From Vibrio sp. BS-M-Sm-2 (GTDB taxonomy: Bacteria; Pseudomonadota; Gammaproteobacteria; Enterobacterales; Vibrionaceae), in assembly GCF_041504345.1 (NCBI RefSeq), contig NZ_CP167895.1, positions 1,240,001-1,304,000 of the forward strand: a stretch of 64,000 nucleotides of DNA, given 5' to 3'. Under the pieces are notes generated by a model. It was not told the DNA's origin. It made no database searches and saw nothing but the letters and a program-made list of their open reading frames with translations. Positions 37,652 to 47,545 of this stretch are shown piece after piece. Within the stretch, counting starts at the first letter, position 1. Each line of letters starts with the position of its first letter. The translations under genes were made by a program, and so were the position numbers.

Positions 37652-37676
37652 GTGAGTATCAGTGCCTTATACATTA

Positions 37677-37714
37677 GAAGCTGGCAGCGTCCTTCTAGCC
37701 AGCTTCGAGCCTTT
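37677..37714 (+). terminator. Rho-independent terminator after the GNAT gene
   Basis: GAAGCTGGC (37677-37685) pairs with GCCAGCTTC (37698-37706), followed by CGAGCCTTTTT. Confidence 0.8.
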
Positions 37715-37766
37715 TTATTTTCAGGTTTAAGGTTACCTCTAGTTTCGGCCACTTATAGATTTACGG

Positions 37767-38213
37767 TTACTTCTGAGGTTTGTTACGTTCGATTACGCTA
37801 ATAGCGATCGCCAAAAATAGAATATCTTTCACTAGGAAGAAGTTAGTGACTAAGATGCCATCCGATACTTTCCAAGCATTTGGCGTTGTAATCAGGAAGC
37901 TGAGTGTCACAACAAAGATAGCCGCTGCTGCAATGCCTGAGTAGAAGGCAACTGTCGGTTTCTTAAATCCAACGATCAGTCCAATCGCTACAATGATCTC
38001 CGCGCCACCCACCATGTTAGACACAGCTTGTACCGAGAACAGACTGTAAAGCCAGTTCATTGCAGGATGATTTGCGATTAGCGGTTCTATAAGCATCGCT
38101 TCAGTAGGCGTAAACTTGTAAATTCCAATCCAAGCTAACACTAATGTTACGCCAATCACGCCTAGGTTGTATCCAATGTTGCTTTGCTTTAAATCATAGG
38201 TTTGAACATGCAT
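37767..38213 (-). CDS. DUF417 inner-membrane protein (YkgB/RclC type)
   Basis: A 148-residue protein with four membrane segments. The family pattern is GVTLVLAWIGIYKFTPTEAM followed by IEPLIANHPAMNWLYSLFSV and GGAEIIVAIGLIVG. E. coli members (YkgB/RclC) belong to the response to reactive chlorine, but rclR-like partners are absent here, so the role is not established. The ribosome site region is AT-rich. Confidence 0.87.
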   Translation of the reverse strand: MHVQTYDLKQSNIGYNLGVIGVTLVLAWIGIYKFTPTEAMLIEPLIANHPAMNWLYSLFSVQAVSNMVGGAEIIVAIGLIVGFKKPTVAFYSGIAAAAIFVVTLSFLITTPNAWKVSDGILVTNFFLVKDILFLAIAISVIERNKPQK

Positions 38214-38494
38214 AAAAGTACTCCATTTAATAAAATCCCTGAATATGACCGCAAGAGTTCAGATTAAATTTCGCGTTGAGAATAATAATTAATATATTTA
38301 TCTAGAGATTTAACAGGTGGCGACTAATTGTCTCGATATGAACCGAAAGACTAGTGGTGTTGAGAACTGAAGTAATAGGTAGGCGAGCGTGCTGTTCAAA
38401 AGGAGCTACGAGTTTTCCAATTTTTGTTTTCAATATTTGCGATTTGGATTAAATTACGCTGATGTTCCCCCTAATTATAAGAAGAGTATAACCA

Positions 38495-38857
38495 GTGAAA
38501 ATTCATAGAATTAACCCGACCAAGCGTTGGTCAGATGTGACTGTTTTCAACGGTATCGCAAGTTTTGTGGAAGTTGCTGAAGCGGATACAACGGCAGGTA
38601 TCAAAAGTCAGGTTCAGCAAATTTTTGGTCAAGCTGAAGAAATGATGAGCTTAGTAGGCAGTGACAAATCTCGCGTGTTGTCCGTAACGATTTACCTAAC
38701 GGATTTCGCTAACTTTGATGCACTAAATGAAGTTTGGGAAGCGTGGTTCCCTGAAGGCTGCGCGCCAAGCCGAGCATGCGTGAAAGCAGAACTTGCTAAT
38801 CCTGAGCTATTGGTTGAAATGTCATTCATGGTTGCTGCGGGTGAACAGTTTCAATAA
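38495..38857 (+). CDS. Single-domain RidA-family protein
   Basis: A 120-residue RidA protein. It keeps the catalytic arginine in APSRACVKAEL and the glutamate in LLVEMSFMVAA, so it looks competent as an imine/enamine deaminase. The N-terminal part (KRWSDVTVFNGIASFVEVAE) departs from archetypal RidA and suits the YoaB/Rid2-like groups. The start has no strong Shine-Dalgarno (ATAACCAGTG precedes). The ATG/GTG at 38495 starts KIHRIN. A terminator follows. Confidence 0.9.
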   Translation: MKIHRINPTKRWSDVTVFNGIASFVEVAEADTTAGIKSQVQQIFGQAEEMMSLVGSDKSRVLSVTIYLTDFANFDALNEVWEAWFPEGCAPSRACVKAELANPELLVEMSFMVAAGEQFQ

Positions 38858-38912
38858 ACCGAACTATCGGTAGAAATAAGCTTCGTCGATACATTTAACG
38901 ACCAGATAAAAC

Positions 38913-38945
38913 AAAGCCACTCAGGTGAATCACTTGAGTGGCTTT
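38913..38945. terminator. Bidirectional terminator between RidA and BCCT genes
   Basis: AAAGCCACTCA (38913-38923) pairs with TGAGTGGCTTT (38935-38945); T-rich on both sides. It serves the convergent genes at 38495-38857 and 38983-40569. Confidence 0.8.
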
Positions 38946-38982
38946 AGTTTACACGCTACCCGACACTAAATCGGACTAGGTA

Positions 38983-40569
38983 TTAAACGAGACCTTGGTC
39001 TCTTGCCATTTGCTTCGCGATCTTCGGTGCGTGCCATAGACACGGCAGCAAGATGAACGAAACCGGAACGGCTGTGATCACAATGAACGACTGTAGAGCG
39101 GAGATGCCGCCTGAGCCCATCGAGATAAGTGCAATAGCTACCGCACCCATAATGATACCCCAGAAAGTACGTACCGCTGCGTTCGGCTCTGTCGTGCCTG
39201 TCATTACTACACTGATGGTGTAAGTCATCGAGTCACCTGTTGTCACGATGAACGTGGTCGTTAGGATCAGGAACAGAATCGCAATCAAAGTCGGGAACGG
39301 CAGTTGAGCGGTAATGGCCAGTAGCACCGCTGGAAGGTTAAAGCCTTCGAACGCGTTAGAAATGACACCTGGGTTCTCTAGTTCAAACGCTAAACCACTG
39401 CCACCAACGATGCTGAACCAGAAACACGTTACAAGCGGTGCAACGATGCTGATAGAAACGATCATTTGGCGAATAGTACGGCCGCGTGAGATGCGAGCAA
39501 TGAAGATAGCCATCATTGGACCATAACCTAAGAACCAACCCCAGAAGAACACAGTCCAGCCACCTAGCCACGCTGTATCTTGGCGGTATAGTGCCATTGG
39601 GATGAAGTTATCAACCATTTCACCCATACCTTGCAGGTAGCCATCAACAATGAAGCTCGTTGGGCCAACAAGAAGGATGTAGCCGATTAGACACACAGAC
39701 AAGATGATGTTGTAACGGCTTACCAGTTGGATACCTTTGTTCACGCCGCTCAAAGCAGAAAGCGTGTACATAGCGATAGCAAAGATAATAACAACACTTT
39801 GCGTTGCGAATGTATCTGAAATGCCAAACAGTTCGCTCAGCGCGTAGCTGATTTGTAGGCCAAGGAAACCAATCGGGCCGATAGTACCTGCAGCAACTGC
39901 CACAATACTACATGCATCGACTACATTGCCAACCCAGCTGCTAATCGCTTTGTCGCCAAGTACTGGGTAAAGCAGAGTACGGGGCTTAAGAGGAAGGCCT
40001 TTGTCGTAATGCAGGTGCATTAACACGATGGAAGATAAACCACCTAAGATTGCCCATGCAAGGAAACCCCAGTGCATGAAAGATTGTGACAGGGCGTTGA
40101 ATGCCATCGCTTGAGGATCTGCGTTGCCATACAGTGGCGGAGCTGAAACGAAGTGAGCAATAGGCTCTGCAGCTGCCCAGAATACACCGCCACCCGCTAG
40201 CAGCGTACATAGGACGATAGACATCCATTTAAAGGTGGTCATTTCTGGTAGGGCAAGTGTTCCTAAGCGAACATGGCCTGTACGACCTAGTGCAAGCACT
40301 AAACCGATAATGAAGTTGAGAAGTAGTAGGACTTGCCAGAAAGCACCGAACCACTTAGTTGAATAACTAAAGCCGATGTTAACAAGTTCGGACAACACGG
40401 AGGTGTTGGTGAAAGCGAGGATGACAAAGAGGGTTAAAAAACTGCCACTAAGCCAAAAGACTGGGTTTCCGAGTTCCAGTTTTTCACCCAAAGATTGAGC
40501 TTTATTGAAATCGATAGAAGTAGATTCTGCGTTGATGTTTTCGTTGGCGACTTGCGTCAAGTTGGACAT
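38983..40569 (-). CDS. BCCT-family betaine/choline/carnitine transporter
   Basis: About 528 residues from the ATG at 40569 (GAAG lies six bases upstream); a start at 40617 would add 16 residues. Twelve membrane segments are visible. BCCT signatures include FWAAAEPIAHFVSAPP, MAFNALSQSFMHWGFLAWAI and WTVFFWGWFLGYGPMMAIFI, the conserved tryptophan-rich TM8 segment that forms the substrate and ion site. Members import compatible solutes by sodium or proton symport. The solute is uncertain. Confidence 0.93.
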   Translation of the reverse strand: MSNLTQVANENINAESTSIDFNKAQSLGEKLELGNPVFWLSGSFLTLFVILAFTNTSVLSELVNIGFSYSTKWFGAFWQVLLLLNFIIGLVLALGRTGHVRLGTLALPEMTTFKWMSIVLCTLLAGGGVFWAAAEPIAHFVSAPPLYGNADPQAMAFNALSQSFMHWGFLAWAILGGLSSIVLMHLHYDKGLPLKPRTLLYPVLGDKAISSWVGNVVDACSIVAVAAGTIGPIGFLGLQISYALSELFGISDTFATQSVVIIFAIAMYTLSALSGVNKGIQLVSRYNIILSVCLIGYILLVGPTSFIVDGYLQGMGEMVDNFIPMALYRQDTAWLGGWTVFFWGWFLGYGPMMAIFIARISRGRTIRQMIVSISIVAPLVTCFWFSIVGGSGLAFELENPGVISNAFEGFNLPAVLLAITAQLPFPTLIAILFLILTTTFIVTTGDSMTYTISVVMTGTTEPNAAVRTFWGIIMGAVAIALISMGSGGISALQSFIVITAVPVSFILLPCLWHAPKIAKQMARDQGLV

Positions 40570-41020
40570 TATTTCTTCGCTATATTTGGCTCTTTCAAGC
40601 CTATGTATTTCTCCCACACTTGCATAGAAATGTGAGGTTCGTCAAAAAAGCCGCCGATACTAACACATTTGTTATCAAAAAGTGGGCGAATTCCCAAATG
40701 AATCCCAAATCGCCTTTAAATCACTACTTTTTGGCTAGTTTTGATACGAATTTTTTTCTCGAATCCAAATCACATTTCTGATTTTTGAGACGTTATTTTT
40801 TAGCTTTCCGAAATAAATTAATATTAGTTGTTGGTGCAAAATAAGTGTCGACTCATTGCATGCTATAAACAAATTAATGCGAGTCATTTTATAAATACTG
40901 AATATTTTAGGTGTTAAATTAGCGCTGTTACCTACAGTTGTTTTGCGAAGAGATTTAAGTGGCGAGGAAAATCCCATTTAAATTAAACATCTTGAAACAA
41001 CAACTTAAGGGATAGCTAAC
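40570..41020. other. AT-rich intergenic region between BCCT and chitinase genes
   Basis: About 450 bases with divergent promoters expected: minus for the BCCT gene, plus for the chitinase. I see no convincing operator, repeat or small gene. An 80-codon minus-strand open frame (40735-40977) looks accidental. Confidence 0.4.
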
Positions 41021-44000
41021 ATGCACCTAAATCAAGGAAGAGTGGCTAAGAAGGTTTTTACACTCAGTACGCTCACCGCATCATGCTTAATGGCGTTCAA
41101 CAGCTATGCGGCTGTGGATTGCTCAACGTTAGAAACGTGGGATTCTGCCACTGTATACACAGGAGGTGATCAGGTTTCACATGACGGCAGTGCTTATACG
41201 GCAAATTACTGGAATCAAAATAACAACCCAAGCCAATTTGAAGGCGACTACGCACAATGGAAGAAAGTCGATGTGTGTAGCGGCGACGGAGGTGGTGGTA
41301 CGCCAAATGAAGTACCAACAGCTTCATTAACGGCACCCTCTGCTTCTGACGTGATTACTGAAGGCGACAATATTGTATTGAGTGCAACAGCACTAGACGC
41401 TGATGGCAGTGTGGCTTCGGTTGAGTTCTTTGTTGATGGCGTATCTGTTGCGGTAGTCACAGCGGCACCTTTCGAAGCGACTTGGTCTGCAACGTCTGGT
41501 AACCATCAGATTTCAGTTGTTGCAACGGACAATGAAGGCGCAGCAAGTGTTACAAGTGCGGTTTCTGTTTCTGTTGACTCAGCACAACCAGGTAATGAAG
41601 CACCGACAGTTTCGGTAGCCCTTTCAGCGACGTCTGTAGATGTTGGTGGTGTAGTCACCTTTACCGCAACAGCAGCAGACAGTGATGGCACAGTTGATAA
41701 GGTTGATTTCTACGTGGCTGGTGCTCTTGTTGGCACAGCTGCAACTAGCCCGTACACGTTAGATTACACAACAACTCAAGCAGGTTCTTTAGCGGTTTAC
41801 GCGAGAGCAACAGACGACCAAGGTGCGACGGCAGATTCAGCATTGGCTTCTTTGGCTGTGAATGGCGCTCCAACAGTGAACACATGTCGCCCTGATGGCT
41901 TATACCAAACTCAAGGTGTCGATGTTCCTTACTGTACGATTTACGATGATGAAGGTCGTGAGAAAATGGGCGCGGATCATCCACGTCGTGTCATTGGTTA
42001 CTTCACAAGTTGGCGTGCTGGGGATGACCCACAAGCTGCTTACTTAGTCAATGATATTCCTTGGGAACAACTGACACATATTAACTACGCGTTCGTGAGC
42101 ATCGGTTCAGACGGTAAAGTAAACGTTGGTGATGTGAACGATCCGAACAACGCAGCGGTTGGTAAAGAGTGGCCGGGCGTGGAAGTTGACCCTGCATTAG
42201 GCTTCAAAGGTCATTTCGGTGCATTAGCGACAGCGAAGAAAAAACATGGAGTGAAAACGCTAATCTCAATCGGTGGTTGGGCGGAAACCGGTGGTCACTT
42301 CGCGACCGATGGCAGCCGAGTTGCTGACGGTGGTTTCTACACCATGACGACAAATGCTGATGGTTCTATCAACCATCAAGGTATCGAAACCTTCGCGACT
42401 TCAGCGGTTGAAATGCTTCGTAAATACCAGTTCGATGGTCTAGATATCGATTACGAATACCCAACCTCAATGGCAGGCGCTGGTAACCCATACGACAAAG
42501 ATTTCATGGAACCACGTCGTCAGTACCTATGGGCTTCGTACCAAGTGTTGATGAAAGTGCTACGTGAGAAGCTCGATGCTGCGTCTGCGCAAGATGGCAA
42601 TCACTACATGTTAACGATCGCAGCGCCTTCTTCTGGCTACCTATTGCGCGGTATGGAAACATTTGATGTAACCAAGTATCTCGATTACGTGAACATCATG
42701 TCTTACGATCTTCACGGTGCGTGGAACGATCACGTTGGTCATAACGCTGCCTTGTTTGATACAGGTAAAGATTCTGAGTTAGCACAGTGGAATGTTTACG
42801 GCACTGCGGCTTACGGCGGTATCGGTTATTTGAACACGGATTGGGCTTACCATTACTTCCGTGGTTCAATGCCAGCAGGTCGTATTAACATCGGTGTGCC
42901 TTACTACACGCGTGGTTGGCAAGGTGTAACTGGTGGCGAAAATGGTCTTTGGGGGCGAGCTGCGCTACCAAATCAATCTGAATGTGCGGCGGGTACAGGC
43001 GAAGGCGAGAAGAACAACTGTGGTCATGGCGCTATTGGTATCGACAACATGTGGCACGATACCGATCCGAAAGGCAACGAGATGGGTGCGGGTTCAAACC
43101 CAATGTGGCACGCGAAGAACCTAGAAAAAGGAATTTGGGGCTCATATGCAGAAGCTTACAAGCTTGATCCTATGAATGATCCTTCAGATGTTCTAACGGG
43201 AACTTACACGCGTAACTACGACAGTGTGGCAGTTGCCCCTTGGCTGTGGAATGCAGAGAAGGGCGTATTCCTTTCAACGGAAGATAAACAGTCTATCGAC
43301 GTGAAAGCTGACTACGTTATCGACAAAGAGATCGGCGGCATCATGTTCTGGGAACTTGCAGGGGATTACAACTGTTATGTACTCGATGCGAATGGCAACC
43401 GAACGTCTATCGATACGACTGAACAAGCGTGTAATAGTGGTAACGGTGAGTTCCATATGGGTAACACCATGACTAAAGCTATCTACGATAAGTTTAAGTC
43501 TGCGACGCCATACGGAAACAAAGTAGCGACGGGTGCTACTCCAACAGAAGCATTAGATATCGCGGTATCGGTTGGTGGCTTCAAAGTCGGCGACCAAAAC
43601 TACCCAATCAATCCTAAGATCACGTTCACAAACAACACTGGTCAAGCACTTCCGGGGGGAACTGAGTTCCAATTCGATATCCCAGTATCAGCACCTGATA
43701 ACGCGAAAGATCAATCGGGCGGCGGTTTGTCTGTGATTGCTTCGGGTCATACTCGTGCGGATAACATCGGCGGATTAGACGGTACTATGCACCGCGTAGC
43801 GTTCACGTTACCTGCATGGGAAGATCTTCCTGCTGGTGGTGTGTATGAGCTAGATATGGTGTATTACTTACCAATTTCAGGCCCTGCAAACTATGCGGTG
43901 AGTGTGAATGGCGTCGACTATGCCTTTAGCTTTGAGCAACCGGATCTACCACTAGGTGATATCAGTTCTGGTGGTGGTAACCCTGGCGATGGTGGTACAA

Positions 44001-44188
44001 ACCCTGGTACGTGTGATACTGCAGGTTTAACTGTTTACCCAGATCTACCTCAGAAAGATTGGGCAGGTAATCCAAGCCATGCAAACACGGGTGACCAAGT
44101 CGTTCACAACGGTAGTATTTACCAAGCTAACTGGTGGACAAGTTCTGAGCCGGGCAGTGACGGTAGCTGGACCAAATTGTGTTCATAG
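41021..44188 (+). CDS. Secreted multidomain GH18 chitinase
   Basis: A 1055-residue exported chitinase. In order: signal peptide (to about residue 30), CBM5/12 (about 33-86), two Ig-like domains (about 96-188 and 193-285), the GH18 barrel (about 320-800), a ChiC-type accessory domain (about 845-970), and a second CBM5/12 at the C-terminus (about 1000-1055). The catalytic motif is FDGLDIDYEYP with E479 as proton donor. Chitin-binding modules at both ends suit attack on crystalline chitin outside the cell, releasing oligosaccharides for uptake. The gene has its own terminator. Related Vibrio chitinases have a similar size. Regulation is not visible here. Confidence 0.95.
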   Translation: MHLNQGRVAKKVFTLSTLTASCLMAFNSYAAVDCSTLETWDSATVYTGGDQVSHDGSAYTANYWNQNNNPSQFEGDYAQWKKVDVCSGDGGGGTPNEVPTASLTAPSASDVITEGDNIVLSATALDADGSVASVEFFVDGVSVAVVTAAPFEATWSATSGNHQISVVATDNEGAASVTSAVSVSVDSAQPGNEAPTVSVALSATSVDVGGVVTFTATAADSDGTVDKVDFYVAGALVGTAATSPYTLDYTTTQAGSLAVYARATDDQGATADSALASLAVNGAPTVNTCRPDGLYQTQGVDVPYCTIYDDEGREKMGADHPRRVIGYFTSWRAGDDPQAAYLVNDIPWEQLTHINYAFVSIGSDGKVNVGDVNDPNNAAVGKEWPGVEVDPALGFKGHFGALATAKKKHGVKTLISIGGWAETGGHFATDGSRVADGGFYTMTTNADGSINHQGIETFATSAVEMLRKYQFDGLDIDYEYPTSMAGAGNPYDKDFMEPRRQYLWASYQVLMKVLREKLDAASAQDGNHYMLTIAAPSSGYLLRGMETFDVTKYLDYVNIMSYDLHGAWNDHVGHNAALFDTGKDSELAQWNVYGTAAYGGIGYLNTDWAYHYFRGSMPAGRINIGVPYYTRGWQGVTGGENGLWGRAALPNQSECAAGTGEGEKNNCGHGAIGIDNMWHDTDPKGNEMGAGSNPMWHAKNLEKGIWGSYAEAYKLDPMNDPSDVLTGTYTRNYDSVAVAPWLWNAEKGVFLSTEDKQSIDVKADYVIDKEIGGIMFWELAGDYNCYVLDANGNRTSIDTTEQACNSGNGEFHMGNTMTKAIYDKFKSATPYGNKVATGATPTEALDIAVSVGGFKVGDQNYPINPKITFTNNTGQALPGGTEFQFDIPVSAPDNAKDQSGGGLSVIASGHTRADNIGGLDGTMHRVAFTLPAWEDLPAGGVYELDMVYYLPISGPANYAVSVNGVDYAFSFEQPDLPLGDISSGGGNPGDGGTNPGTCDTAGLTVYPDLPQKDWAGNPSHANTGDQVVHNGSIYQANWWTSSEPGSDGSWTKLCS

Positions 44189-44258
44189 TATTGATTTGTT
44201 GATAGAGGTGAGAGCTTTCTATCCCCACCTCCTTAAACAAACCACTTAACGTAGAGTC

Positions 44259-44292
44259 AAACGCCGAACTCAATCCTGTTCGGCGTTTTTTA
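44259..44292 (+). terminator. Rho-independent terminator after the chitinase gene
   Basis: AAACGCCGAAC (44259-44269) pairs perfectly with GTTCGGCGTTT (44278-44288), followed by TTT. Confidence 0.88.
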
Positions 44293-44378
44293 TTCATGGT
44301 CTTACTATGTTTTACGCCCGCTATGTCCGAACGGTGAAAAAGTAGAAGGTAGTGAGCGTGTAGAGGAATAACAGATAG

Positions 44379-44415
44379 AAAAAAGCCCAAATAGATCACT
44401 TTATTTGGGCTTTTT
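44379..44415. terminator. Bidirectional terminator before the YgjV-like gene
   Basis: AAAAAAGCCCAAATA (44379-44393) pairs with TATTTGGGCTTTTT (44402-44415), with T runs on both strands. It lies at the 3' end of the minus-strand gene 44440-44697. Confidence 0.8.
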
Positions 44416-44439
44416 CAGAATTATTTGAAATGCTAATCG

Positions 44440-44697
44440 CTAATTTAAGCTTTCGCTGCTTTCATCGCTTCCGTTTTTTTCCTTTTGCATTTTTGCAAGA
44501 AAGTAGATGTTTACACAAGCGATGAAACCGTTGGTCGCGACAACTGGCCATGCGTCAATCATAACGCCGTATGCTGTAAAGAGTGTACAGCCAATAAAGT
44601 TAAGGACACGCAGACGAACGATATCTTTCATTGTTAATGAAATTGCGACCATAATAGACGCAGCGTAACCTAAAATTTCAACCATATTGAATTCCAT
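44440..44697 (-). CDS. YgjV-like small inner-membrane protein
   Basis: An 85-residue protein with three hydrophobic segments (MVEILGYAASIMVAISLTMK, VLNFIGCTLFTAYGVMI, VVATNGFIACVNIYFLAKM). The form fits the YgjV inner-membrane family, which is often misnamed uroporphyrinogen decarboxylase in databases. The ATG at 44697 has an AGAGGG ribosome site eight bases away; a second ATG lies four codons on. The function is unknown. Confidence 0.8.
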   Translation of the reverse strand: MEFNMVEILGYAASIMVAISLTMKDIVRLRVLNFIGCTLFTAYGVMIDAWPVVATNGFIACVNIYFLAKMQKEKNGSDESSESLN

Positions 44698-44965
44698 TGT
44701 TTGACCCTCTTAAATTTGCCGATACTTTGTCGGTACCAATTCTTCTCTTCATGAGATGATTGAGGAAGCTCCGTGCCTCGAATGGTCTGGTTTTGTTTAA
44801 CGGGGTAAACTATACCAACTCTGTTTTTGTGATAAAACCCCCAAAATGGACAGAAGTGAAGGTTAGCGATTACGCAAACGTTTAATGACCTTTCTATTAA
44901 CATAATTACTATTTATGTTGGAGGTTGAATTGATAGTTATTCTTATATGGGTAAGGGAGTCACGA

Positions 44966-45553
44966 ATGATAAAACGATCCATTTGTGCAACAAAAAGCAT
45001 AAAAAAAGTAGCACTGTTGGCTTTGATGGCTATTGGGCTGACCGCATGTACTACGCAAGAAATACCACCCACGCATAATTATGGTGTGGTCACTAGCGGT
45101 GATTTTGATTTCATGAAACACGGCGTGCTGACGTATTCATGGCATCCTGAGTCAGAACAGGTTTACCTTTCTCAAAAATACGATGAAACCGTGGTTACTG
45201 ATCTGGTGCGTGACGCGATTCAAGAACAGCTCTCTAGTAAGGGTTATCAGTTAAAACAGGATGGTGTCGGCGATGTTGTTGTAGGCTTTGGATTAGCGGA
45301 AGAATCGGAACTGAACGATGAGTCTATCTTCGATGCGATTAAGCTATCTACTGGTGTGCCATTTTACGATGGTGAAGGTAAAGTAGCGGAGAAAGGGTCT
45401 TTGTACATTGCCTTTTTCGTTCCTGAATCTGAAGTCGTATTGTGGCAAGCTCTAGCTCAGTCTGGTATCCAGCCTGACTTAGAGCCAAGCGAAAGCAAAC
45501 AGCGCATTACTGGCTTTATAGATATGCTATTTAGACGTATGCCCGAACGCTAG
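44966..45553 (+). CDS. DUF4136-domain lipoprotein
   Basis: About 195 residues from the ATG at 44966, which has AAGGGAGTC upstream; an earlier start at 44915 would add 17 residues. The lipobox is LTAC. The domain has YSWHPESEQVYLSQKYDETV, followed by LVRDAIQEQLSSKGYQL and a VGDVVVGFGLA block, the usual DUF4136 pattern of outer-membrane lipoproteins. The function is unknown. It is divergent from the YgjV-like gene. Confidence 0.85.
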   Translation: MIKRSICATKSIKKVALLALMAIGLTACTTQEIPPTHNYGVVTSGDFDFMKHGVLTYSWHPESEQVYLSQKYDETVVTDLVRDAIQEQLSSKGYQLKQDGVGDVVVGFGLAEESELNDESIFDAIKLSTGVPFYDGEGKVAEKGSLYIAFFVPESEVVLWQALAQSGIQPDLEPSESKQRITGFIDMLFRRMPER

Positions 45554-45731
45554 AATTAAGCGATGTACACATTCATTGAATCAATATTTCCTGTTGAAAA
45601 AATGGTCAGATCGCAGATTCTGCTTTTTTATTTGTAACGAACGGTACAAATACGTAAAGCAACGTAAAGTTCGCGCTTCTTTTGCTAGCATTTGTCTATA
45701 CTGCACAAAACGTTAACTTAGGTTTGATTCA

Positions 45732-46916
45732 ATGAAACTGTTCTCCAAATACTCTCTCCCTCTATTAAGTATATTCATTGTAAGTAACGCAGCGATGGTC
45801 AGTAATGCAGCTATCGCAGCACCTTCTATTGTACCAAGCCCGCCTAGCCTAGGCGCAAAAGGTTATGTGTTAATTGATTTTAATTCTGGTGATGTGCTGG
45901 TAGAAAAAAACGCACACACTAAGTTAAACCCAGCGAGTCTGACCAAGTTGATGACCAGCTATGTGGCTGGACAAGAGATGAAGCGAGGCAACATCTCTGC
46001 TGACGATCAAGTACGAATCAGCGAAAATGCGTGGGCGAAGAACTTCCCTGACTCTTCAAAAATGTTTATCGAAGTAAACACTGATGTAGCCATGATGGAC
46101 CTTTATCGAGGTTTGATTATTCAATCAGGTAACGATGCAAGCGTTGCGATTGCAGAACACGTTGCAGGTTCACAAGATGCATTCGTCGATCTTATGAACT
46201 CTTGGGCTACATCTCTGAAGCTAGAAAATACCCATTTTGCCAATGCACATGGTTTAGACGCTGATGATCTCTATTCGACTCCTTATGATATTGCGCTACT
46301 CGGTCGTGCCATTATTCGTGATTTACCGGATGTGTATGGTTTATACAGCGAGCGTTCTTTCAGTTATAACGGCATTACACAACACAACCGTAATGGCTTG
46401 TTGCGTGATAGAAGCTTAACGGTTGATGGTATGAAAACGGGCTACACATCTGGCGCAGGCTACAGTTTAGCGAGTTCAGCGACACAAGGTGAGATGAGAC
46501 TTATCGCGGTTGTGATGGGCGCATCAAGTGTTAAGAGCCGTGAGTCAGACAGCAAGCAGTTGTTGAGCTATGGTTTCCGTTTCTTCGATACATTAAACCC
46601 GCACCAAGGCGGCGATCAAGTGGCTGAAGAGAAGGTGTGGTTTGGTGATCAAGACACATTGAAGTTAGGTGTTGCAGAAGACACGTTTATTACGCTGCCT
46701 AAGTCAGACAGTAAAAAGCTGACTGCATCTATCGAGCTTAACTCTGAACTGAAAGCCCCAATTGCAGAAGGTCAAACGTTAGGGGTGGTTCATTACACCG
46801 TTGATGGTGAAGATGTGCAAACCCAGCCGTTAATTGCGCTGGAAGCGGTTGAACAGGGCGGTTTGTTCAAACGTTTAATGGACTATGTTAAGTTGTTCTT
46901 CGCGAGCCTATTCTAA
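45732..46916 (+). CDS. D-alanyl-D-alanine carboxypeptidase (PBP5/6 type)
   Basis: A 394-residue periplasmic low-molecular-weight penicillin-binding protein. The active-site motifs are S69-LTK (NPASLTKLMTS), SGN in LIIQSGNDASVAIAEH, and KTG in GMKTGYTSGAGYSLASSA. The C-terminal beta domain and the amphipathic tail (FKRLMDYVKLFFASLF) tether it to the inner membrane. It trims the terminal D-alanine from peptidoglycan pentapeptides. It is not next to rlpA or lipoyl genes, where dacA often lies, so it may be a paralogue. Signal peptide present (LLSIFIVSNAAMVSNA). Confidence 0.95.
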   Translation: MKLFSKYSLPLLSIFIVSNAAMVSNAAIAAPSIVPSPPSLGAKGYVLIDFNSGDVLVEKNAHTKLNPASLTKLMTSYVAGQEMKRGNISADDQVRISENAWAKNFPDSSKMFIEVNTDVAMMDLYRGLIIQSGNDASVAIAEHVAGSQDAFVDLMNSWATSLKLENTHFANAHGLDADDLYSTPYDIALLGRAIIRDLPDVYGLYSERSFSYNGITQHNRNGLLRDRSLTVDGMKTGYTSGAGYSLASSATQGEMRLIAVVMGASSVKSRESDSKQLLSYGFRFFDTLNPHQGGDQVAEEKVWFGDQDTLKLGVAEDTFITLPKSDSKKLTASIELNSELKAPIAEGQTLGVVHYTVDGEDVQTQPLIALEAVEQGGLFKRLMDYVKLFFASLF

Positions 46917-47090
46917 ATAGAGCTTGTGGCGATAAGTCGCAATGAAAAGTAGAAATATATGGGCGTTGTGAGTGAATCACAGCGCCCATTGTTATTTTTA
47001 CATCAATGAAAACACCGCTTCGTACCATCTTTATTAGCCGTAGCGGGCGGTTTCGATTACTATACGCAAAATTTAGCAGTGTAGTCACTT

Positions 47091-47384
47091 ATGACGATAG
47101 AGATAAAGAACGTAACCGAGCCCGAAGTAACATGTGCCAATTGTCAGGCATGCTGTTGTCGTTTAGAGGTTATGATCATCACAGATACCGGCGTTCCTGA
47201 AGAGCATATTGCGTATGACGAGTGGGGTGGCGAAACCATGTTGAGATTAGACGACGGTTGGTGTTCTGCGGTAGATAGAGAAACACTGATGTGTACTATT
47301 TACGAAAACCGACCTTGGATCTGCCGTGAGTTCGAAATGGGCTCTTACGAGTGTGTGGAACAACGCACTGATGTTATGGGTTAG
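47091..47384 (+). CDS. YkgJ-family cysteine-cluster protein
   Basis: A 97-residue cytosolic protein. The zinc- or iron-type cluster ligands are CANCQACCCRLEV at the N-terminus and, later, GWCSAVDRETLMCTIYENRP then WICREF, the YkgJ signature (CxxCxxxCC ... C ... C ... RPxxCRxF). The substrate or function is not known. It is short for the family, though the core is complete. Confidence 0.9.
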   Translation: MTIEIKNVTEPEVTCANCQACCCRLEVMIITDTGVPEEHIAYDEWGGETMLRLDDGWCSAVDRETLMCTIYENRPWICREFEMGSYECVEQRTDVMG

Positions 47385-47457
47385 GCCTCTGCAACATTGA
47401 AGTTAGTAACGAAAGTACGCTACCGGCCTGTGATAAGCACATAAAAAAATTAAACTT

Positions 47458-47492
47458 CAGGGTTCTATATCTCAAGCAGATTTAGAACCCTG
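47458..47492 (-). terminator. Hairpin terminator downstream of the pseudouridine synthase gene
   Basis: CAGGGTTCTA (47458-47467) pairs perfectly with TAGAACCCTG (47483-47492). On the minus strand a T-rich tract follows about ten bases later. It lies about 145 bases after the stop of the gene at 47636. Confidence 0.55.
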
Positions 47493-47545
47493 ACGCGTTT
47501 AATGAGATAAAAAATCTAACGAAACAAGAACTTAAGCGAAGTGAG

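Noticed and set aside
40735..40977. 80-codon minus-strand frame between BCCT and chitinase genes
   Set aside because: The composition is not protein-like and no ribosome site is seen.
43274..43456. 60-codon minus frame in the chitinase gene and similar ones at 42933-43167
   Set aside because: They are shadows within the GH18 coding region.
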